A stretch of 64,000 bases of DNA, taken from Alistipes sp. Lineage in GTDB: Bacteria; Bacteroidota; Bacteroidia; Bacteroidales; Rikenellaceae. The notes under the pieces are model-generated. The model was not told the origin of the DNA, searched no databases, and saw only the letters and a program-made list of their open reading frames with translations. The stretch is taken from the NCBI GenBank assembly GCA_017398045.1, contig JAFQHI010000025.1, positions 310,001 through 374,000 of the forward strand. The letters run 5' to 3'. How positions within the stretch are numbered: the stretch's first letter is position 1; each line of letters starts with the position of its first letter. The translations under genes were made by a program, and so were the position numbers. This document shows, piece by piece, positions 22,574-31,086 of the stretch.

Positions 22574-23202
22574 TTTTCTGTCTCCTCGAAAATCTGCTGC
22601 CAGGCACCGTTCGTGGGTGGGCAATAGACCGCGAAACCGAGCCGATGGGCGGTGTCGGCATTGCGGCTGCCATCGTCGATAAAGAGCGTCTCTTTGGGGT
22701 TCAGACCGCTCAAAGCAATCATCTTTTCGAAAATCGCGGGGGCTGGTTTCAGTATCTTCAGGCGGTAGGAGAGGAAGATGTCGTCGAAGTAGCTCTCCAA
22801 TTCGCGCCCCGTGGCCTCACGCACGCGGTCACGGACAATCTCGATGGCCGTGGGGTTGGTGTTCGAAAGGACGTAGGTGCGGATGCCCCGCTCGCGCAGG
22901 CGGTCGATGGTGGCGAGCTTTTTTGCATCCACCCGCGAAAGGAACTCCCGATAGACCCATTCGATTTGTTCGTTCGTCACCTCGGGGCGGTTGTCGATAC
23001 GGCGCATCTCGTCGCACGCCTCCTCCCAACTGATTTGGCCGCTCTCCATCCGCTCGTTCACCTCGGCGGGGTAGCAGGGGTCCATCAGGGCCGCCATCTT
23101 CTCCATACCAATCTCGCGAAAGGCCTCCATGACACGCTCCACCTCCAGGTCGCAAATCACGCCTCCGAGGTCGAATACTACATTTTTTATCGCTTTGAGC
23201 AT
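22570..23202 (-). CDS. HAD family phosphatase (YihX-like)
   Basis: A 210-residue cytoplasmic haloacid-dehalogenase-type hydrolase. Motif I is VVFDLGGVICD (the second Asp replaced by Gly, as in YihX-type enzymes), motif II is VLSNTN (Ser/Thr), motif III is the Lys in RLKILKPAPAIF, and motif IV is FIDDGSRN. A four-helix cap lies at about residues 20-90. YihX-like members dephosphorylate hexose phosphates, but the substrate cannot be read here. The stop codon lies within the AT-rich repeat. The gene follows the SDR gene by 7 bp and may be the last gene of the reductase operon. A related protein is encoded at 60760-61350. Confidence 0.88.
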   Translation of the reverse strand: MLKAIKNVVFDLGGVICDLEVERVMEAFREIGMEKMAALMDPCYPAEVNERMESGQISWEEACDEMRRIDNRPEVTNEQIEWVYREFLSRVDAKKLATIDRLRERGIRTYVLSNTNPTAIEIVRDRVREATGRELESYFDDIFLSYRLKILKPAPAIFEKMIALSGLNPKETLFIDDGSRNADTAHRLGFAVYCPPTNGAWQQIFEETEN

Positions 23203-23209
23203 CTTGTTT

Positions 23210-24022
23210 TTACTTTTGAAATTGCATCGTATAGCGGCGAATCGGGCGAATAATCCACATCGGCAGCATCACCAAAAGGGGAATCCATAACCGATTCCAC
23301 CAATCGGGAACCGAGCAACGCGTCCCTCGCCAGAGGGCCTTCAGTGCGCGCTTGGCACAGCGGTCGGGGGTGATGAGTCCGCCAATCCTTACGCCCAACT
23401 GTTGGAGTTTGGGCGTGAGGCCGTAGAGGTCGGTCGCTACACCTGCCGGACAGATGGCCGTGACGGTCAGGCCCTGCTCTGCAACCTCCTTCGAGAAGGC
23501 GACCGAGAAGGCTTTGAGGTAGGCTTTTGAGGCACTATAGATGGCCAATCCCGGGTAGGGCATCCAGAGCGAATAGGAACTCATGTTGAGGATATGGCCC
23601 TTGATGCCACGCTCCACCATGCGCTGGGCATAACGACGGCAGAGTTTCGTGGCGGTCATGTCGTGAAGCAGGAGCATCCGCTCGATTTTCTCCTCGTCGG
23701 TTTTCAGTACATCGCAAAACGAGAAGATGCCGGCATTGTTTATCACGAGGTCAATCTCGATACCGGCGGCACCAATGGCCTCATACAGCTCTTCGGCCGC
23801 CTCCAGGCGGGCTAAATCGAGCGATAGGGTGCGGAATATCTGCCCCTCGACAAGGGGTTTTAGCTCTTTGGCCACCTCCTTGAGCGGCTCTTCGCGATTG
23901 CCCACCAGGACGAGGTTATAGCCCATCGCGGCCAGTTGCAGGGCAAAACTGCGACCGATGCCCGAACCGGCACCTGTCACCAAGGCCCATGTTTGGGCAG
24001 GATGTATCGTCGGACGTGCCAT
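23210..24022 (-). CDS. Short-chain dehydrogenase/reductase, candidate 3-hydroxysteroid dehydrogenase
   Basis: A 270-residue classical SDR. ATG 24022 is chosen because it overlaps the stop of the preceding gene (TAATG) and starts MARPTIHPAQTWALVTGAG; a longer frame would run into that gene. Visible motifs: TGAGSGIG (cofactor), NNAGIF, NMSSYS with the catalytic Ser, and YSASK with Tyr and Lys. The C-terminal 40 residues are hydrophobic and basic (LWIPLLVMLPMWIIRPIRRY), resembling membrane-associated 17-beta/3-beta-HSD-like SDRs. Upstream in the same operon are an OYE-like reductase and a steroid 5-alpha-reductase homologue. In other gut Bacteroidales such trios (5AR, 5BR, 3-beta-HSDH) turn 3-oxo-delta4 bile acids into allo/iso forms. 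Role assigned by context. Confidence 0.82.
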   Translation of the reverse strand: MARPTIHPAQTWALVTGAGSGIGRSFALQLAAMGYNLVLVGNREEPLKEVAKELKPLVEGQIFRTLSLDLARLEAAEELYEAIGAAGIEIDLVINNAGIFSFCDVLKTDEEKIERMLLLHDMTATKLCRRYAQRMVERGIKGHILNMSSYSLWMPYPGLAIYSASKAYLKAFSVAFSKEVAEQGLTVTAICPAGVATDLYGLTPKLQQLGVRIGGLITPDRCAKRALKALWRGTRCSVPDWWNRLWIPLLVMLPMWIIRPIRRYTMQFQK

Positions 24023-25248
24023 TATTTGATTTTTTTCAATTCGCGCCACAGCCGTTCGGGAATCTCTTCCGTGCAGTTGTGGCAACATTGCATATCGCGC
24101 GAATACATACGGGCAATGCAGTAGTCGCGATGGTCGCAACCCGAGCGGGTCGTAAGGTCGCCTTCACGCATCTTATTGACAAACGAGGGGTCGTTAATCA
24201 GGGCGCGAGCCATCTGCACCAGTTCAAAACCCTCGCCAAGTACCCGCTCGATGCCCTCGCGCGAAACCAATCCGCCGACATAGATGAGCGGCAGCTGCAA
24301 CGCCTCGCGGAATTTTTTGGCATTTTCGAGGAAGAAGCACTCCTCGAAATCGTATTGTTTAATCATCCACTGCCCAAAGAGTGAAACGACAATCTTCTGC
24401 AACCATTCGTTCCATCCCATGTAGTAGCCCATCGTCTTGGTGGGAATACGGCCGCGCATTACGGCCATCGGAGCGCGTGATACGAACCCCGATGAGAGGA
24501 CGATGCCATGCACGCCCAACCGCTCAATCTCCTTGGCAATTTCGATGCTCTCCGGCACTTCGATACCCCCTTTGAAACCATCCTCCATGTTGTGTTTCAC
24601 GACAACGGCCATCTTCAGCTTGGCGGCCTCCTCCAAAACCTCCGTCAAACACTCCCGCATAAAGCGCATACGGTTTTCGAGCGACCCACCGTAGCTGTCC
24701 CGCCGACGATTGGTCCAGGGCGAGAGAAATTGCGAGATGAGGTAGCCATGGCCGGCATGTACCTCGACTGAGTCGAAGCCCGCCTCGTGCGCCGTCTTGA
24801 CGGCCCGACCGAAATCCTTGACCGTTTGGTGAATATCGCTGTGCGACATCCGACGGTGGAAGGTGGGGGAGTAGAGGTTGAATCCGTTGGAGGCCGAGAC
24901 GGGGAACGAGCCGGCCGTGGACCAGTGGGTCATGTTGCCGCAGTGGCCAATCTGGATGCCGGCCGCAGCCCCCTCGCGGTGGATGGCGTCGGTGATATCT
25001 TTCAGGGCGGGGACAATCTCGTCGCGAAGCCACAACTGCGAGTTGAACGACACGCCGCTGCGGTTAATCGAGGCGTAGGCCAGGGTGGTCATACCGATAC
25101 CGCCACGTGCCACGCTGACGTGGTAATCCTTGAGCTGTTGGGTCGGGCCGAAGTCCTTGCCCATCGACTCGAAGGCAGCCGAGCGAATCGTGCGGTTGCG
25201 CAGCGTCAAAGGCCCCAATTGAAAGGGGGTGAATAGTTTCGAATCCAT
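24022..25248 (-). CDS. OYE-family NADH:flavin oxidoreductase, candidate delta4-3-ketosteroid reductase
   Basis: A 408-residue FMN TIM-barrel enzyme of the old-yellow-enzyme / 2,4-dienoyl-CoA reductase family. Signatures: LRNRTIRSAAFE near the N-terminus, IQIGHCG, and HAGHGYLISQFLSP with NRRRDSYGGSLENR (residues about 165-200). A Cys-rich end (CDHRDYCIARMYSRDMQCCHNC) is all that remains after the barrel. The Fe-S and NAD(P)-binding domains of full dienoyl-CoA reductases and BaiCD (640 or more residues) are absent, so electrons must come from a separate donor or directly from NAD(P)H. It lies 3 bp after the 5-alpha-reductase-like gene and overlaps the SDR gene by one base. Context suggests reduction of a steroid or bile-acid enone. 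Confidence 0.85.
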   Translation of the reverse strand: MDSKLFTPFQLGPLTLRNRTIRSAAFESMGKDFGPTQQLKDYHVSVARGGIGMTTLAYASINRSGVSFNSQLWLRDEIVPALKDITDAIHREGAAAGIQIGHCGNMTHWSTAGSFPVSASNGFNLYSPTFHRRMSHSDIHQTVKDFGRAVKTAHEAGFDSVEVHAGHGYLISQFLSPWTNRRRDSYGGSLENRMRFMRECLTEVLEEAAKLKMAVVVKHNMEDGFKGGIEVPESIEIAKEIERLGVHGIVLSSGFVSRAPMAVMRGRIPTKTMGYYMGWNEWLQKIVVSLFGQWMIKQYDFEECFFLENAKKFREALQLPLIYVGGLVSREGIERVLGEGFELVQMARALINDPSFVNKMREGDLTTRSGCDHRDYCIARMYSRDMQCCHNCTEEIPERLWRELKKIK

Positions 25249-25251
25249 GGC

Positions 25252-26013
25252 TTAATAGATAAAGGGGATGATGCGCTTGCGCTTTAAGCGCGTAAACTCC
25301 TCGCCAAACTCCTGCTCGTAGCGACGTCGCAATGAGGCGGCACGTGGAGCCAAATTGGCAAAGGTCCAAAGGACAAAAACAACACCTGCCCACGACGAGG
25401 AGGCGATGGCGAAGCCCGTCCATTCGACCAATTCGCCAAAGTAGTTGGCCGACGTCACGTAGCGGAACATCCCTCCGTGGGGGATGTAGTGGCGCGTGTC
25501 GCCCGCTTTGCGGAGCGTGCGGATGATGTGGTCGGAGTGCAGGTTGATACCCATACCCGTAAAGAAGAGCAGAATACCTATCCAACTCATCGGCTTTGCG
25601 AGCCATCCGTCGTAGAAACCCTCGGGGGCGAGGTAGAAAATCCAGCCTCCCTGCATCAGGGCGTTGAGCGTATTGAAAATCATGCCCATCAGGACGATGC
25701 CCAAAGGCATTTTCGATTGACCGCGTAGGCGTAGCGGAAAGATGAACGAGCGGTGGAAATAGTGTAGTTCGAACAGCAGAAAAAGCACCAACGGAGCCGT
25801 CTCCAGCCGTCGGTCGGAGAGTCCCCACAGCAGGGCCATGGCCACAAATACGGGGCTTTCCATCATGACCCATCCCACCTTGTTTGAAATCGGACGGCCG
25901 AATTTGGGATTAAAGAGGTATCCATAGCCCGCCTCAACAAAGTGCAGCGCGATGAATACCACGACCGCCATGGCGGCCATCACCCCAAGAAATGTATAGT
26001 AAGTTTCCAACAT
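25252..26013 (-). CDS. Steroid 5-alpha-reductase family membrane protein
   Basis: A 253-residue integral membrane protein of the 3-oxo-5-alpha-steroid 4-dehydrogenase family. It has about six hydrophobic segments. The C-terminal half carries the family landmarks: GMGINLHSDHIIRTLRK, HYIPHGGMFRYVTSANYFGELVEWTGFA (matching the NADPH-binding P-x-G-x-x-x-x-V-x-x-x-N-Y-x-x-E stretch), and the end RRYEQEFGEEFTRLKRKRIIPFIY. Animal SRD5A enzymes reduce the delta4 bond of 3-ketosteroids with 5-alpha geometry; bacterial homologues act on bile-acid intermediates. ATG 26013 is preferred over 26037 because a TATCTTTG promoter box lies between them (26026-26019). First gene of the operon. Confidence 0.88.
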   Translation of the reverse strand: MLETYYTFLGVMAAMAVVVFIALHFVEAGYGYLFNPKFGRPISNKVGWVMMESPVFVAMALLWGLSDRRLETAPLVLFLLFELHYFHRSFIFPLRLRGQSKMPLGIVLMGMIFNTLNALMQGGWIFYLAPEGFYDGWLAKPMSWIGILLFFTGMGINLHSDHIIRTLRKAGDTRHYIPHGGMFRYVTSANYFGELVEWTGFAIASSSWAGVVFVLWTFANLAPRAASLRRRYEQEFGEEFTRLKRKRIIPFIY

Positions 26014-26129
26014 AGCGACAAAGATAGCAAATTTCAAGATGCAAAGAGATGCCTTGCGGGCGATTTTTTTCTTTTTTGGTACGGTTTCTGCCGTAGTTGG
26101 AGCAATTCACCAATTAAATCAACAAAACG

Positions 26130-27533
26130 ATGAAAAAACACGACAACCTCACAACCGACATCTACGCCTCGGAGGCGATGCACCATGCTGCCCCCATCGA
26201 TACGATTCCCCAAAAGGGAACAACGCCGCAGGTGGCCTACCGCATGGTCAAGGATGAGACCTATGCCCAGACCCGTCCGGAGTTGAACCTGGCCACCTTC
26301 GTCACGACCTACATGGACGAAGAGGCGACGCGCCTGATGAACGAGGCCATCTCGATAAACTATATCGACGAGACGGAGTATCCGCGTGTGGCCGTCATGT
26401 GCGGACGATGCATCAACATTCTGGCCAACCTTTGGAACAGCCCCGAAAAGGCGGATTGGAAGTGTGGCGCGTTGGGTATCGGTTCGTCCGAAGCCTGTAT
26501 GTTGGGCGGTGTGGCGGCCTGGTTGCGCTGGCGAGAGCGTCGCCAAAAGGAGGGTAAGCCGTGCGATAAGCCCAATCTGGTGATGAGTGCGGCCTATCAG
26601 GTCGTATGGGAGAAGTTCTGCCAGCTGTGGCAGATTGAGATGCGCACCGTACCCCTCACGCCCGACCACCTGACGCTCGATGCCGAGGCGGCCGTTAAGC
26701 TCTGCGACGAAAATACGATTTGCGTGGTGCCGATTTGCGGTGTCACGTGGACGGGTCTGGACGATGATGTCGAGGCTTTGGATAAGGCCCTGACCCGCTA
26801 CCACAAGGAGTCGGGTAACGATATTCCGATTCATGTCGATGCCGCCTCGGGTGGCTTTATCCTGCCCTTCCTGAAGCCCGAAAAACGATGGGATTTCCGC
26901 CTCGAACGCGTGCTGTCCATCTCAACATCGGGCCATAAGTACGGCTTGGTCTATCCGGGTCTTGGGTGGGTGATTTGGAAGGATAAGCGATACCTGCCGA
27001 GTCAAATGGCCTTCTCGGTCAATTACTTAGGGGCTTCGATTACGCAGGTTGGGCTTAACTTCTCGCGCCCTGCGGCCCAGATTCTGGGGCAGTATTACAA
27101 CTTCATCCGCTACGGATTCGAGGGCTATAAGGCGGTGCAGGAGGCCTCGATGGCCGTGGCCGAGTATTGTCATGCGGAGATTGGCAAGATGAACTGCTTT
27201 GCCAACTATTCCGATAAGGTGGAGAATCCGCTCTTTATCTGGAAGATGTGTTCGACCTACGAGAAGAAGGCGAAGTGGACGCTCTACGATTTGCAGGATA
27301 AACTCAAAGAGAGCGGATGGATGGTGCCGGCCTACTCGATGCCGGCCAATATCGAGGATACGGTTGTGATGCGCGTGGTGGTACGCCAAGGTTTTTCGCG
27401 CGATATGGCCGACCAGCTCCTGACCGATATCCGTAACGCCGTGGCGGAGTTCGAGGCCTTGAAATACCCGACAACCTCGCGCCTGAAATTTGAGCAGCAG
27501 GAGCGGCAGTGCGGGAAGGTCTTTACGCACTAA
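26130..27533 (+). CDS. gadB: Glutamate decarboxylase
   Basis: A 467-residue PLP enzyme converting glutamate to GABA and CO2 with uptake of a proton; it contributes to acid resistance and GABA output by gut Bacteroidales. Motifs: SIGSSEACMLGG-like LGIGSSEACMLGGVAAWLRW, the PLP-contacting HVDAASGGFILPF, and STSGHKYGLVYPG with the Schiff-base Lys270 (Lys276 in E. coli GadB). The N-terminal segment and the C-terminal end (CGKVFTH), which folds into the active site at neutral pH in E. coli, are both present. No glutamate/GABA antiporter gene is adjacent in this window. It is divergent from the 5-alpha-reductase operon and followed by a hairpin repeat element. Confidence 0.95.
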   Translation: MKKHDNLTTDIYASEAMHHAAPIDTIPQKGTTPQVAYRMVKDETYAQTRPELNLATFVTTYMDEEATRLMNEAISINYIDETEYPRVAVMCGRCINILANLWNSPEKADWKCGALGIGSSEACMLGGVAAWLRWRERRQKEGKPCDKPNLVMSAAYQVVWEKFCQLWQIEMRTVPLTPDHLTLDAEAAVKLCDENTICVVPICGVTWTGLDDDVEALDKALTRYHKESGNDIPIHVDAASGGFILPFLKPEKRWDFRLERVLSISTSGHKYGLVYPGLGWVIWKDKRYLPSQMAFSVNYLGASITQVGLNFSRPAAQILGQYYNFIRYGFEGYKAVQEASMAVAEYCHAEIGKMNCFANYSDKVENPLFIWKMCSTYEKKAKWTLYDLQDKLKESGWMVPAYSMPANIEDTVVMRVVVRQGFSRDMADQLLTDIRNAVAEFEALKYPTTSRLKFEQQERQCGKVFTH

Positions 27534-27535
27534 AG

Positions 27536-27688
27536 GTGAAAGTTGAGAGTTGAAAGTTGAAAAATAGTTAGCTCAACAAAAAGGGAGATGACCAACGGTT
27601 CAGGTCATCTCCCAATCTTTTTTGTTGAGCGGCTGAAAGCACGACAAAAAACTTTCAACTTTCAATTTTCAATTTTCAACTCTCAACT
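27536..27688. repeat. Interspersed hairpin element, copy 1
   Basis: AAGTTGA-type units (27536-27563), a 60-nt core hairpin (27571-27630), the tail GGCTGAAAGCA, then complementary TTTCAACTT units (27650-27688). The core has an outer stem GCTCAACAAAAA / TTTTTGTTGAGC, an inner stem GGGAGATGACC / GGTCATCTCCC and a loop AACGGTTCA. A second copy lies at 52425-52565. It follows the gadB stop by 3 bp. Confidence 0.92.
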
Positions 27689-27724
27689 TATTTTGCTATT
27701 TTTGCCAGAGCAAAAAGCAAAGCT

Positions 27725-28834
27725 ATGTCTTTTACGAAGATTAACCACTACGAACACGAATACCTCGACCACCACCACGATTCGGCCTTGCAGGTCACGG
27801 AGGGTGTTGAGGACCAACCCGTTGTCAATCCCTACCTGAAGCGTAGGAAGAAACGCCAACTTTCGACCGAGGAGTATATCGAGGGCATCCTGAAGGGCGA
27901 TATCACGATTCTTTCGCGTGCCATCACCCTCATCGAAAGCTCCAATCCGGCCCATTATGCACAGGCACAGGAGATTATCGAAGGGTGTCTGCCCCATGCC
28001 GGCAAGTCGGTCCGCATCGGTATTACGGGCGTTCCCGGGGCCGGAAAATCGACCTGGATTGAGGCGGTGGGTAACATGGTGACCCGCCTGCACCATAAGT
28101 TGGCCGTCTTGGCCATCGACCCCTCGTCGGAGCGTTCCGGTGGTTCGATTTTGGGCGATAAAACCCGCATGACGACCATTACGACCAATCCCGATATCTT
28201 TGTGCGCCCTTCGCCTTCGGCCGGTTCGCTGGGTGGTGTGGCGCGTAAGACGCGCGAAACGATTGTGCTGTGCGAGGCGGCCGGTTTCGATGTGATTTTC
28301 ATCGAGACGGTGGGTGTGGGACAATCCGAAACGGCCGTCCATTCGATGGTCGATATGTTCCTCTTGTTGCAGATTTCGGGTGCCGGTGACGATTTGCAGG
28401 GCATCAAGCGTGGCATTATGGAGATGGCCGACATGATGGTCATCACGAAGGCCGACGGCGAGAATATCCACAAGGCTGAGTTAGCCCGTGTGCAGTATCA
28501 GGGGGCGTTGCGCCTCTTCCCGATGCCCGAGTCGGGATTCCGTCCCGAAGTATTTTGCTGCTCGTCGGTGGCTGAAACGGGTCTGGAGGAGGTCTGGAAG
28601 GGGGTTGAGACCTATATCGACCACATCCAGGCAAACGGCTATTTCCGCCACAACCGCAACCGCCAAAACAAATATTGGATGTACGAAACCATCAACGAAT
28701 CGCTCAAATCGTCGTTCTATCTTAACCCCGAGATTGAGCCGTTGATTGCCGAGATGGAGAGCCGTGTTTTGGAGGAGAAGACCTCCTCGTTTACGGCTGC
28801 TCACGAGCTGCTCGACCGCTATTTCAACCGCTGA
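27725..28834 (+). CDS. meaB: Methylmalonyl-CoA mutase-associated GTPase MeaB
   Basis: A 369-residue G3E-family GTPase that loads and protects adenosylcobalamin-dependent methylmalonyl-CoA mutase. It has a P-loop ITGVPGAGKST (residues about 99-110), the switch/base motif AIDPSSERSGGSILGDKTRM, ETVGVGQSE (Walker B region) and TKADGEN (guanine specificity). An N-terminal 75-residue helical arm and a C-terminal dimerisation arm are present. Within the window it precedes mce and the mmd operon, the other steps between succinyl-CoA and propionyl-CoA; the mutase itself is not in the window. A TATTTTTG box at 27697-27704 may be its -7 element. Confidence 0.95.
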   Translation: MSFTKINHYEHEYLDHHHDSALQVTEGVEDQPVVNPYLKRRKKRQLSTEEYIEGILKGDITILSRAITLIESSNPAHYAQAQEIIEGCLPHAGKSVRIGITGVPGAGKSTWIEAVGNMVTRLHHKLAVLAIDPSSERSGGSILGDKTRMTTITTNPDIFVRPSPSAGSLGGVARKTRETIVLCEAAGFDVIFIETVGVGQSETAVHSMVDMFLLLQISGAGDDLQGIKRGIMEMADMMVITKADGENIHKAELARVQYQGALRLFPMPESGFRPEVFCCSSVAETGLEEVWKGVETYIDHIQANGYFRHNRNRQNKYWMYETINESLKSSFYLNPEIEPLIAEMESRVLEEKTSSFTAAHELLDRYFNR

Positions 28835-28859
28835 TGCGGCCCCGTTGAGCCGTGTTTTC

Positions 28860-28900
28860 GATGCGTGTCCGACCCTTGTGTCGCGACACGCATCTTTTTT
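28860..28900 (+). terminator. Terminator after meaB
   Basis: Perfect 10-bp stem GATGCGTGTC / GACACGCATC followed by six T residues. Confidence 0.9.
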
Positions 28901-28969
28901 GCGATTTCTGCCCCTTGCACGGGCTGCTTTCGTCCCCCTTTTTCTAAAGAAAAACTTTCGGCTTTTCTC

Positions 28970-29000
28970 TTTGCGCTTTGCACTTAATTTTGTACCTTTG
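28970..29000 (+). promoter_or_regulatory. Promoter of the mce-mmd operon
   Basis: TTTG (28970-28973), 19-bp spacer, TACCTTTG (28993-29000). The predicted leader to mce is about 60 nt and A/T-rich. Confidence 0.75.
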
Positions 29001-29067
29001 TATGCCCAAAAACCGATTTGGACGAAAATTATTCACAAAATACTAATTACCAAATTTTATTTTCATT

Positions 29068-29478
29068 ATGAAAGTATCTCACATTGAGCATCTTGGCGTG
29101 GCTGTAAAGAGCCTCGACGAGGCAATTCCCTATTGGGAGAACGTATTGGGTCTGAAGTGTTACGCCATCGAGGAGGTGGCCGACCAGAAGGTGCGCACGG
29201 CCTTCTTCCAGCTGGGTCAGACGAAGATTGAGCTGTTGGAGCCGACGTCGGAGGATTCGACCATCGCCAAGTACATCGAGAACAAGGGCGTGGGTATCCA
29301 CCACATGGCCCTCGCTTGCGAGGACATCGAGGCCCAGTTGGCCGATGCCGAGGAGAAGGGCATCCGCCTCATCGACAAGACGCCGCGTAAGGGTGCCGAG
29401 GGTCTGACGATTGCCTTCCTCCACCCGAAATCGACGCAGGGTATCCTGACCGAGTTGTGCGAGAACAAGAACAAATAA
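29068..29478 (+). CDS. mce: Methylmalonyl-CoA epimerase
   Basis: A 136-residue vicinal-oxygen-chelate fold enzyme interconverting (2S)- and (2R)-methylmalonyl-CoA, linking the B12 mutase to the decarboxylase encoded downstream. The two beta-alpha-beta modules are visible: VSHIEHLGVAVKSLDEAIPYWENVLG (metal ligand His8) and GVGIHHMALACEDIEAQL (His near residue 91), with TAFFQLGQTKIELLEP and GILTELCE supplying Gln/Glu ligands. The length is standard. The gene opens an operon with mmdA, 30 bp downstream, and has a consensus promoter. Confidence 0.96.
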   Translation: MKVSHIEHLGVAVKSLDEAIPYWENVLGLKCYAIEEVADQKVRTAFFQLGQTKIELLEPTSEDSTIAKYIENKGVGIHHMALACEDIEAQLADAEEKGIRLIDKTPRKGAEGLTIAFLHPKSTQGILTELCENKNK

Positions 29479-29508
29479 TCACAACATAAACAAAATCAAC
29501 ATTTAGCA

Positions 29509-31074
29509 ATGAGCGAAATTCAAGCTAAAATCAACAAACTGATCGAAAACCGCGAGACGGCTCGCATGGGTGGCGGTCAGAAGCGCATCGAGGCCCAGCA
29601 CGCCAAAGGCAAGTACACGGCTCGTGAGCGTATCCAGATGCTCCTGGATGAGGGTTCGTTCGAGGAGTTCGACATGTTCGTAACCCACCGTTGCTACGAC
29701 TTCGGTATGGACAAGAGCCATACGTTCGGTGACGGTGTCGTAACCGGTTACGGTACGATTGCAGGCCGCCTGGTCTATGTCTTTGCCCAGGACTTCACGG
29801 TAACGGCAGGTTCGCTGTCGCTCTCGATGGCCGACAAGATTTGCAAGATTATGGATATGGCCATGCGCAACGGCGCACCCTGCATCGGTCTGAACGACTC
29901 GGGTGGTGCCCGTATCCAGGAGGGTGTGAACGCCCTGGCCGGCTATGCCAACATCTTCCAGCGCAACGTGATGGCTTCGGGTGTGATTCCCCAGATTTCG
30001 GCCATCTTCGGTCCCTGCGCCGGTGGTGCTGTTTACTCGCCCGCACTGACCGACTTCATCATCATGAAGAAGGAGACCTCGAATATGTTCCTCACCGGCC
30101 CGAAGGTGGTGAAGACCGTAACGGGTGAGGATGTAACGCAGGAGCAGCTCGGTGGTGCTACGATGCACACCACGCGCTCGGGTGTTGCCCAGTTTGCTGT
30201 CGATACCGAGGAGGAGGGTATCAAGATTATCAAGGACCTCCTTTCGTATATGCCGCAGAACAACATGGAGGATACGCCGCTGGCCGTTTGCACCGACCTG
30301 CCGACCCGTCTCGAGGATTCGCTCAACGAGATTATCCCCGACAACATCAACAAGCCCTACGATATGACCGAGGTCATCAAGGCCATCGTCGATAACGGTG
30401 AGTATCTGGAGCAGGCCGCCGGCTATGCCAAGAACATCATCACCTGCTTCGCCCGCTTCAATGGTCAGGCCGTAGGTATCATTGCCAACCAGCCCAAGTT
30501 CATGGCCGGTGTATTGGATATCAACGCTTCGCGCAAGGCTGCCCGCTTCGTGCGTTTCTGCGATGCCTTCAATATTCCGCTCGTGACGCTGGTGGATGTG
30601 CCGGGCTTCCTGCCGGGTACGACCCAGGAGTATGGTGGTGTGATTACGCACGGTGCGAAACTGCTGTTCGCCTACTGCGAGGCTACGGTACCCAAGGTAA
30701 CCGTTACGCTGCGTAAGGCCTACGGTGGTGCCTATATCGTGATGTCGTCGAAGCACATCCGTGGTGATATCAACTACGCATGGCCCTCGGCCGAGATTGC
30801 CGTGATGGGTGCCAGCGGTGCTGTTGAGGTACTCTACGGTAAGGAGCTGAAGGAGCTGGCCGATAAGCCGGAGGAGAAGGCCAAGTTTATTGCCGAGAAG
30901 GAGGCCGAGTACAACGAGAAGTTCTCGAACCCCTACAACGCTGCCCGCTACGGCTACATCGACGATGTGATTGAGCCGCGCAACACGCGCTTCCGCGTGA
31001 TTCGCGCCCTCCAGTCGCTCTCGACGAAGCGTCTCCAGAACCCCGCCAAGAAACACTCGAACATTCCTTTGTAA
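29509..31074 (+). CDS. mmdA: Methylmalonyl-CoA decarboxylase alpha subunit (acyl-CoA carboxyltransferase)
   Basis: A 521-residue carboxyltransferase that takes CO2 from (S)-methylmalonyl-CoA onto the biotin carrier, giving propionyl-CoA. The crotonase-like double domain shows [34 protein letters not shown] (oxyanion region), [43 protein letters not shown] and a [19 protein letters not shown] end. Paired with OadG-, biotin- and OadB-like genes directly downstream, this is the Na+-pumping methylmalonyl-CoA decarboxylase rather than an ATP-dependent propionyl-CoA carboxylase, since no biotin carboxylase gene is present here. Confidence 0.95.
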   Translation: MSEIQAKINKLIENRETARMGGGQKRIEAQHAKGKYTARERIQMLLDEGSFEEFDMFVTHRCYDFGMDKSHTFGDGVVTGYGTIAGRLVYVFAQDFTVTAGSLSLSMADKICKIMDMAMRNGAPCIGLNDSGGARIQEGVNALAGYANIFQRNVMASGVIPQISAIFGPCAGGAVYSPALTDFIIMKKETSNMFLTGPKVVKTVTGEDVTQEQLGGATMHTTRSGVAQFAVDTEEEGIKIIKDLLSYMPQNNMEDTPLAVCTDLPTRLEDSLNEIIPDNINKPYDMTEVIKAIVDNGEYLEQAAGYAKNIITCFARFNGQAVGIIANQPKFMAGVLDINASRKAARFVRFCDAFNIPLVTLVDVPGFLPGTTQEYGGVITHGAKLLFAYCEATVPKVTVTLRKAYGGAYIVMSSKHIRGDINYAWPSAEIAVMGASGAVEVLYGKELKELADKPEEKAKFIAEKEAEYNEKFSNPYNAARYGYIDDVIEPRNTRFRVIRALQSLSTKRLQNPAKKHSNIPL

Positions 31075-31086
31075 TCCCTTTAGGTT

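Noticed and set aside
29509-31074. ATP-dependent propionyl-CoA carboxylase beta subunit
   Set aside because: No biotin carboxylase gene nearby, and OadG- and OadB-type membrane subunits follow directly, which fits the Na+-pumping decarboxylase.
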